Shown piece after piece: positions 58,929 to 64,000 of a stretch of 64,000 nucleotides of DNA. Made by a program: the position numbers and the translations under genes. The notes beneath the pieces are model-generated. The model did no database searches and was not told where the DNA came from. It worked only from the letters and a program-made list of their open reading frames with translations. The first letter of the stretch is position 1. The number at the start of each line of letters is the position of its first letter. This DNA is from Corylus avellana. Its lineage: Eukaryota > Streptophyta > Magnoliopsida > Fagales > Betulaceae. The stretch is taken from the NCBI RefSeq assembly GCF_901000735.1, contig NC_081544.1:35725235-35789234 (forward strand), written 5' to 3'.

Positions 58929-60636
58929 GAGTATAATGGTGGAAACAGTGCTAATTTATCTTACCATGCACATAAGAATTGAATATGTCTCTTAGCTTGG
59001 TCGAATTAATTAAGATTTTATGTTATCAGCCCTAAGAAGCGGAGGCCGTTTGGAGTAATTCATAATTCAGAAAATAAATGTAAGATAGCCGAATTCACAT
59101 GTCCGAACAAAAAGATGGACTGCTCGAGACCTACTCGGATATATGGATTTCTCACCATTACTGCAATTTGGAGTACAGTAAAATTCTTATAAATTTCTAT
59201 CATCTTATTTACCTTGCATTACGCATTCGCTTCTGACACAAATTTCACCAGGTGAATTCATGGGCAGGGATCGACTGGTGTCAGGATCAATAAATTTGAC
59301 TTCCAAATTGGGAAGGATGAAACCCACGGAGCTTTTCTTCGCGAGGCGAGAGCCGGTTTCAGGATCCGCAAGGGTGAGCGTGATGCAGCTGTGCTCGGTG
59401 AGTCCATATGCCTGTAATTAACTCACAAATCAATTTAGCAAAAATTAACACACGTACGTCAAAAGCATATATATATATATATATATATCACATGATTGTG
59501 CTGCTCATGCACCTCTTGGACCTGGACACCGGGGAACTTTTTTTCAAAGGCAGTAAGAAGCTCTGGTGCTAGAGGAGCCGCTGCAGACATAATGGCCTGG
59601 AGTTTGAGCTTGCTGAGATCAAATTCCCCCACTACTGGATTCTTAACCAATTGCAAGATAATTGGTGGCACAATTGGTGCGAATGTGATCTCTTGCGTGA
59701 TCAGGGCATTCAGAAATGTTCGAAGTTCAAACCTCCCCATCACAACCACTTTTCCCTTGTTCCTAAGCGTGGAGCAACATATTCCGGTGATCCCATAAAT
59801 ATGAAAGAATGGAATTAGGCCTAGTGTAGTCACCTGACCCACCAGTTCCGGTGCTATGCTAAAGAGCGTGGAGCAAAGGTTAGCCACCAGATTTCTGTGA
59901 GTCAGCATTACACCCTTTGACAACCCTGTGGTGCCTGATGAGAATGGAAGGGCACACAGATCAGTCTGTTTCACATCCACTTTAACAGAGCTTGTGCCCG
60001 CTCGGTCTGCTGCTTCAAGCAGTTTGCTCCAATTCATGGCACCTTCAATGATTTCTTCACCCAGTATGATCGCTGGTAGGCCTAAGCCTTTCACCTGCGC
60101 TTTTCAACATAATATAGCTTAGATATGCATTATATTAATTAATATACTCACAATTGGCTACCTTATAATGGATATATAGAAATTTTTTACAGATTTACAC
60201 CAATTTAATTAATTGCCTTTTCGTAGCTTGGGCCATTTGTGACAATCAACTTGGCCTCAGCAGCCTCCACCTGATTTTTGATTTCTGATGCATGAGCAGT
60301 GGGGTTTGCACCTGAAAAAACACCTCCAGCAGCCATGATTCCCAGAGTAATAATGGCATACTCCGCAACATTTGGAAGTAAAACAATCACCACGTCCCCC
60401 TTGGAAAGGCCGAGAGACCTCAAGGCCTTAGAAAACCTCCTTGTGTCTCTAACTACATCACCATAAGTAACTTCTTTTCCAGTCACAGTCTCCACAAATG
60501 CTACCTTGCCGGCATACGATTCAGCATCTTGAAGCACGAATTCTGGTAATGTAATATCAGGCACTGGAACAGCCGGGAATCGGCTTCGGAAAATATGCTC
60601 ATCATCTTCAGCCAAATTTTGCGTATTAGTCTCCAT
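58030..60636 (-). CDS. ACOS5: fatty acyl-CoA synthetase of the ACOS5 / 4CL-like 1 type
   Basis: Six exons on the minus strand: 60636-60217, 60094-59513, 59411-59213, 58841-58696, 58415-58348 and 58264-58030; phases agree and the product is 549 residues. ANL-superfamily motifs are complete: box [18 protein letters not shown] (from residue 191), [13 protein letters not shown] after the second intron, [14 protein letters not shown], the hinge region [18 protein letters not shown] and [20 protein letters not shown], and the catalytic lysine in [11 protein letters not shown]. There is no C-terminal SKL-type peroxisome signal, in keeping with ACOS5 rather than the peroxisomal 4CL-like enzymes. ACOS5 activates hydroxy fatty acids for sporopollenin in tapetal cells. 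Intron 1 has a GC donor. A (TA)n tract lies in intron 3 (58883-58926). Confidence 0.92.
58883..58926. repeat. (TA)n microsatellite in ACOS5 intron 3
   Basis: About 22 TA units; the equivalent place in the second copy (near 63820) has only a few, a clear difference between the two copies. Confidence 0.9.
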
Positions 60637-61228
60637 AATTATGAATATATATGTGGATAGATGGGCAAGGGATCAGGATTGACCCGTGCTTTATAAGGAG
60701 GATGAGTTGTGAATTTTGTGATCATGTTTTGTGCATGGGATTATTGAGTTACTAACGGACAAGTGAGCGTGAGTTCTCGATGGGCTTTGGTTGGTGAGAT
60801 TTTGTTGAATCATGTCACCGTCACAGGCTAACAGCATTCTTTCTACAACTAGCTTTGCACCAACTCATAAATGAAAATGCGTCAGAGACAATTCTCTATC
60901 TATCTTTGAACTAAAGAACGAAGAGGCATGAAACTGTAATCCTTTGCATGTGAACTTAAAAAGTTAAAAACATTGAGTCCTCTGTATCATGAATAAGATG
61001 TTACAAATATGGATGATTAATTGAATCTCGTATAATTAAACTGATATGGCTTCAGCATGTCAGAATTATTATCTATTTATTCATTTTAGTTGGGTTTAAA
61101 ATAAAGGAATACGGTTATAGAAATTTATAATTTTATTTATTTGGATTGTGAGTTTGAAAAAAATTGAATTTTCTATAATTGATTTTAGGGAGTAAATAGC
61201 TAATGTTGTTTTTGGATTTTCTGGTACA
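60637..61228 (-). promoter_or_regulatory. ACOS5 promoter with TATA box
   Basis: TATAAA on the minus strand at 60690-60695 lies about 55 bp upstream of the ATG at 60636, so the leader is probably short. The remaining AT-rich DNA up to the gap shows nothing else recognisable. Confidence 0.6.
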
Positions 61229-61328
61229 NNNNNNNNNNNNNNNNNNNNNNNNNNNNNNNNNNNNNNNNNNNNNNNNNNNNNNNNNNNNNNNNNNNNNNNN
61301 NNNNNNNNNNNNNNNNNNNNNNNNNNNN
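61229..61328. other. assembly gap (100 N)
   Basis: Exactly 100 N, so true length is unknown. The sequence on its right repeats DNA from about 56323 onward. Confidence 0.95.
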
Positions 61329-64000
61329 GTTATACAAAAGTAGTTAGTATTTTATAGGCCATTCGATTTAAAATGAAGGGCCACAATTTATAACATGAGA
61401 ATCTCTAATTTTAAGTAATTGGAAAAGATTTCAATTCAGGTCTGACCGCCACTAAAAACCTTATTTTGGGTAGCCCAACTATTTGTTAAACAAATAGGGA
61501 AAAATACAGAAAACGAAAATGCTCCTAAGGTGTGTTACAACGTCACTTTCCTTAAGAAAATATTTCCCTTTACCAGAATTGGTATGCAACAGGGTTTACA
61601 GCAAATTTTTCTCCAGGATACAATGGAGCCCAGAAACCTCTGTGTTTTTAACTGCGTTATGCACAAACGAAATTAAAATCCGAAAATACCCTTAGACTTT
61701 CTATTCTAATCAAAGACAAAAAATAAAAGGATAATGCTTATTTTTAAAATTCAAACAAGGGTATTAAAGAGAATTGAATTGTCATAGATAATTATCTATT
61801 ATCAGATAATTTCGAATTTCAAAATAAAACTGCTATAAACTGCTGTAAACTGTTAATCCAATTGGTACTTAAATCTGACCGTTAGATTAAATAATTATTT
61901 AATCTCAATCGTTAGATCAACAATCCAGTAGATCTAACCATTGGATCTACTTAAGAAGCATCCTACGGTTTAGATCAAACCTTTAGATCGAACGATCTTG
62001 ACCGTCCAAAAATGAATGGTCATGATCTAATAGCTCCGATGCTTCGTGCTAAGTGCCAAGTGCGCCATCAAGGCGCCACTAGCGCCCTAGCCACACGCGC
62101 GCGTGCATCCAGTGCTTCGCATCATACGGTAACATGTATTAGGGTGTACCCTAGCATAGATCATTTAACAACTTAAATTTGTTGGAACTTATAAATGCCA
62201 ACAAAATTTTCACTCTTTCCAATGTGGGATAACTTTCATTCAATGTTCTTTAAAACCTTCAATTTAAAACATTCCCAAGACACAAAATAATATCTATATA
62301 TATATTTATTTTGAAAATATTTCAACAATATTCCCCATAAATATGTTCAAGGGTGCCCGGACCCCACTCTCCCCCACCTTTTTTTAGTGTGCAGTTATTT
62401 TGTTAACCCTAACAAAAAAAAGGACATCACATAAGAAAATGGGCATTTTAGACAATTTATGTTCAAAAAGGTCGCGTGGGGAGCATGTGATGCGAGCTCC
62501 ATCTAAATTGACAGACAGAAAAAAAAACTAAAGACGGGTGGTAAGTATTACGGTTAGGTAGTTGATAGTCGAAACCAAATGACTGATACCCCAAGTAGTT
62601 GGTAGCCAAAATTAAATGAGTGATACTTTGGGAGGTAATGTAATACCCCACCAAAACACATCGAATTAAAAAAAAAAAAAAACTAAGGAATAATTTATCT
62701 ATAATTCAAACACTAACCCAAGGGAGATTTAATAATATTGTATGACAGACTAAAAACACTACAAAGACTAATAGTTAACAAGAGAGTTTCAATAAATAGG
62801 GATTAAGAAATTTAGCTTTAAAAACACTTGGAAATTTTGAAAATCAGGAAAAACGTTCAGACGATCGGTGTAACGTCCGGACAATGCCACGTCATTTAAT
62901 CACAAAGTCTCAGTGATCAGAAGGCGCAGGAAGGCCGTGATGTTATTCGAAGATTGGATTGGGTTGGTTAGCTGTGGAGATTTGCCCGCATCTTTCCTAT
63001 CATCTTCTCTCTAATAAGCCTTCTCATTATTTTCCCAGAAGGTGATTTTGGGATGGTGTCCACAAAGTGCACCACCCTCACTTTCTTGTAATGTGCAACA
63101 TTTGATGCGACGTAGTTTATGACGTCTTCTTCACTCTCGTTTCCACCTGGGCTCAGCACAACGCTTGCAGCTGGGATCTCCCCGGCCTCCTCATCAGGCA
63201 GTCTGAAAATTCCATAGCACCATTATAAATTCGAGAAACATGTTAATTATGAACAAAAAAGAAGAATAAAGATGCTGATGCTCACGGCACTACGGCTGCG
63301 TCTTCAATTGAAGGATGAGTAAGAAGAATAGCCTCTAGCTCAGCAGGAGCCACCTGCAAAGGAAATTAATGTATTTGTCCCAACTTGGTAAATGCTTAAT
63401 TTTCTTCATCCGGGACAAATTGTTCTTTCAAATTTTCTCCAATCTAGTGAATTAAACTTGTATTTGTCTCTTCATATGAATTTTTAAACTTGAATATTAT
63501 GATATTGAATTATTGAACTCACAATCGATCTCTAGTTTCCAAGCAATCAATTAAACCTTGAATTTGAAACAATTCTTTAATTTTTCCTTATCTCGCTGTT
63601 TGAGTGCTAACCCGTAACATGTCAGGGACTTACTTGAAAACCTTTGTACTTGATTAACTCCTTAATGCGATCCACAATAAAAATATTTCCTTCATCATCT
63701 ATGAATCCTATGTCACCACTGTGAAGCCACCCTTGCTTGTCAATGGTCCGGGCAGTCTCCTCCTTATTATTATAATAACCTGAAAAATTTATACCAATTA
63801 AGGAGCTATATATAACTAAAATATATATCTGAGTATAATGGTGGAAACAGTGCTAATTTATCTTACCATGCACATAAGAATATGTCTCTTAGCTTGGTCG
63901 AATTAATTAAGATTTTATGTTATCAGCCCTAAGAAGCGGAGGCCGTTTGGAGTAATTCATAATTCAGAAAATAAATGTAAGATAGCCGAATTCACATGTC
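61329..64000. repeat. near-identical second copy of 56323-59104
   Basis: The whole block runs parallel to the ACOS5 3' half and its downstream region in the same orientation, with isolated substitutions, a loss of about 50 bp at the equivalent of 56832-56890, and a much shorter (TA)n tract near 63820. It is either a tandem duplication or the other haplotype placed beside the first. Confidence 0.92.
62968..64000 (-). CDS. ACOS5: second ACOS5 copy, 3' exons only
   Basis: Exons corresponding to 6, 5 and 4 of the first copy lie at 63202-62968, 63353-63286 and 63779-63634 on the minus strand, a constant shift of 4938 bp. The splice sites are kept and the exon-6 protein ([20 protein letters not shown] to the end ANLHS) is the same as in copy one. 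Exons 1-3 would lie beyond the window. No lesion is seen in the visible part, so this is a real second gene or the same gene assembled twice. Confidence 0.85.

Noticed and set aside
1..64000. CRISPR arrays, phage, operons or defence islands
   Set aside because: The window is plant nuclear DNA with intron-containing genes; no regularly spaced repeats with unique spacers were seen.

Overview
The window is nuclear DNA of a flowering plant, most likely a woody eudicot. Every protein gene is split by short GT-AG introns except one single-exon gene. Intergenic DNA is AT-rich and full of microsatellites, MITEs and LTR retrotransposons, and the proteins are plant-specific types (SBP-box factor, glucuronoxylan methyltransferase, GPI-anchored lipid transfer protein, sporopollenin acyl-CoA ligase). 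The foldback element near 22 kb resembles ones I associate with Fagales, but that placement is a guess. No CRISPR, operon or prokaryotic feature is present.

Layout. 0-6 kb: a divergent pair, an AlkB-homologue gene (minus, 3' part beyond the window) and a plastid-type DUF493/YbeD-like gene (plus). 6-18.9 kb: repeat-rich accessory DNA with nested hairpins, a 2.84-kb inverted repeat with 1.3-kb arms, a Myb/SANT-like gene relic with one in-frame stop, duplicated blocks, and a decayed copy of exon 4 of the DUF493 gene. 18.9-19.8 kb: a GC-richer single-exon GXM (DUF579) gene. 21-22.6 kb: a solo LTR and a foldback element. 23.7-26.3 kb: an LTPG1-like gene with a 2-kb intron. 28.5-32.8 kb: a ten-exon gene with three RanBP2-type zinc fingers. 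35.5-45.8 kb: a single-domain rhodanese gene whose first intron holds a Ty3/gypsy chromovirus. 46.7-51 kb: a miR156-targeted SPL gene (minus) with a TRIM element and a short near-perfect hairpin in its introns. 54.6-55.4 kb: a non-autonomous hAT element. 58-60.6 kb: an ACOS5 / 4CL-like 1 gene (minus). After a 100-N gap, 61.3-64 kb repeats the 3' half of that locus almost exactly.

The genes do not form one pathway. GXM (xylan in secondary walls), ACOS5 (sporopollenin precursors) and LTPG (wax/lipid export) all concern cell-wall or surface polymers, but this looks like chance neighbourhood. The most striking observation is the retrotransposon at the rhodanese gene. Its 5-bp target duplication, GTAAG, is the 5' splice site of intron 1, so integration occurred five bases into the intron and left an intact donor on exon 1 while enlarging an 80-nt intron to about 8.9 kb. 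The element has a three-LTR tandem structure interrupted by an assembly gap. I did not find a convincing new biological system; the best leads are this insertion, the long palindrome, the intronic hairpin in the SPL gene and the captured DUF493 fragment.
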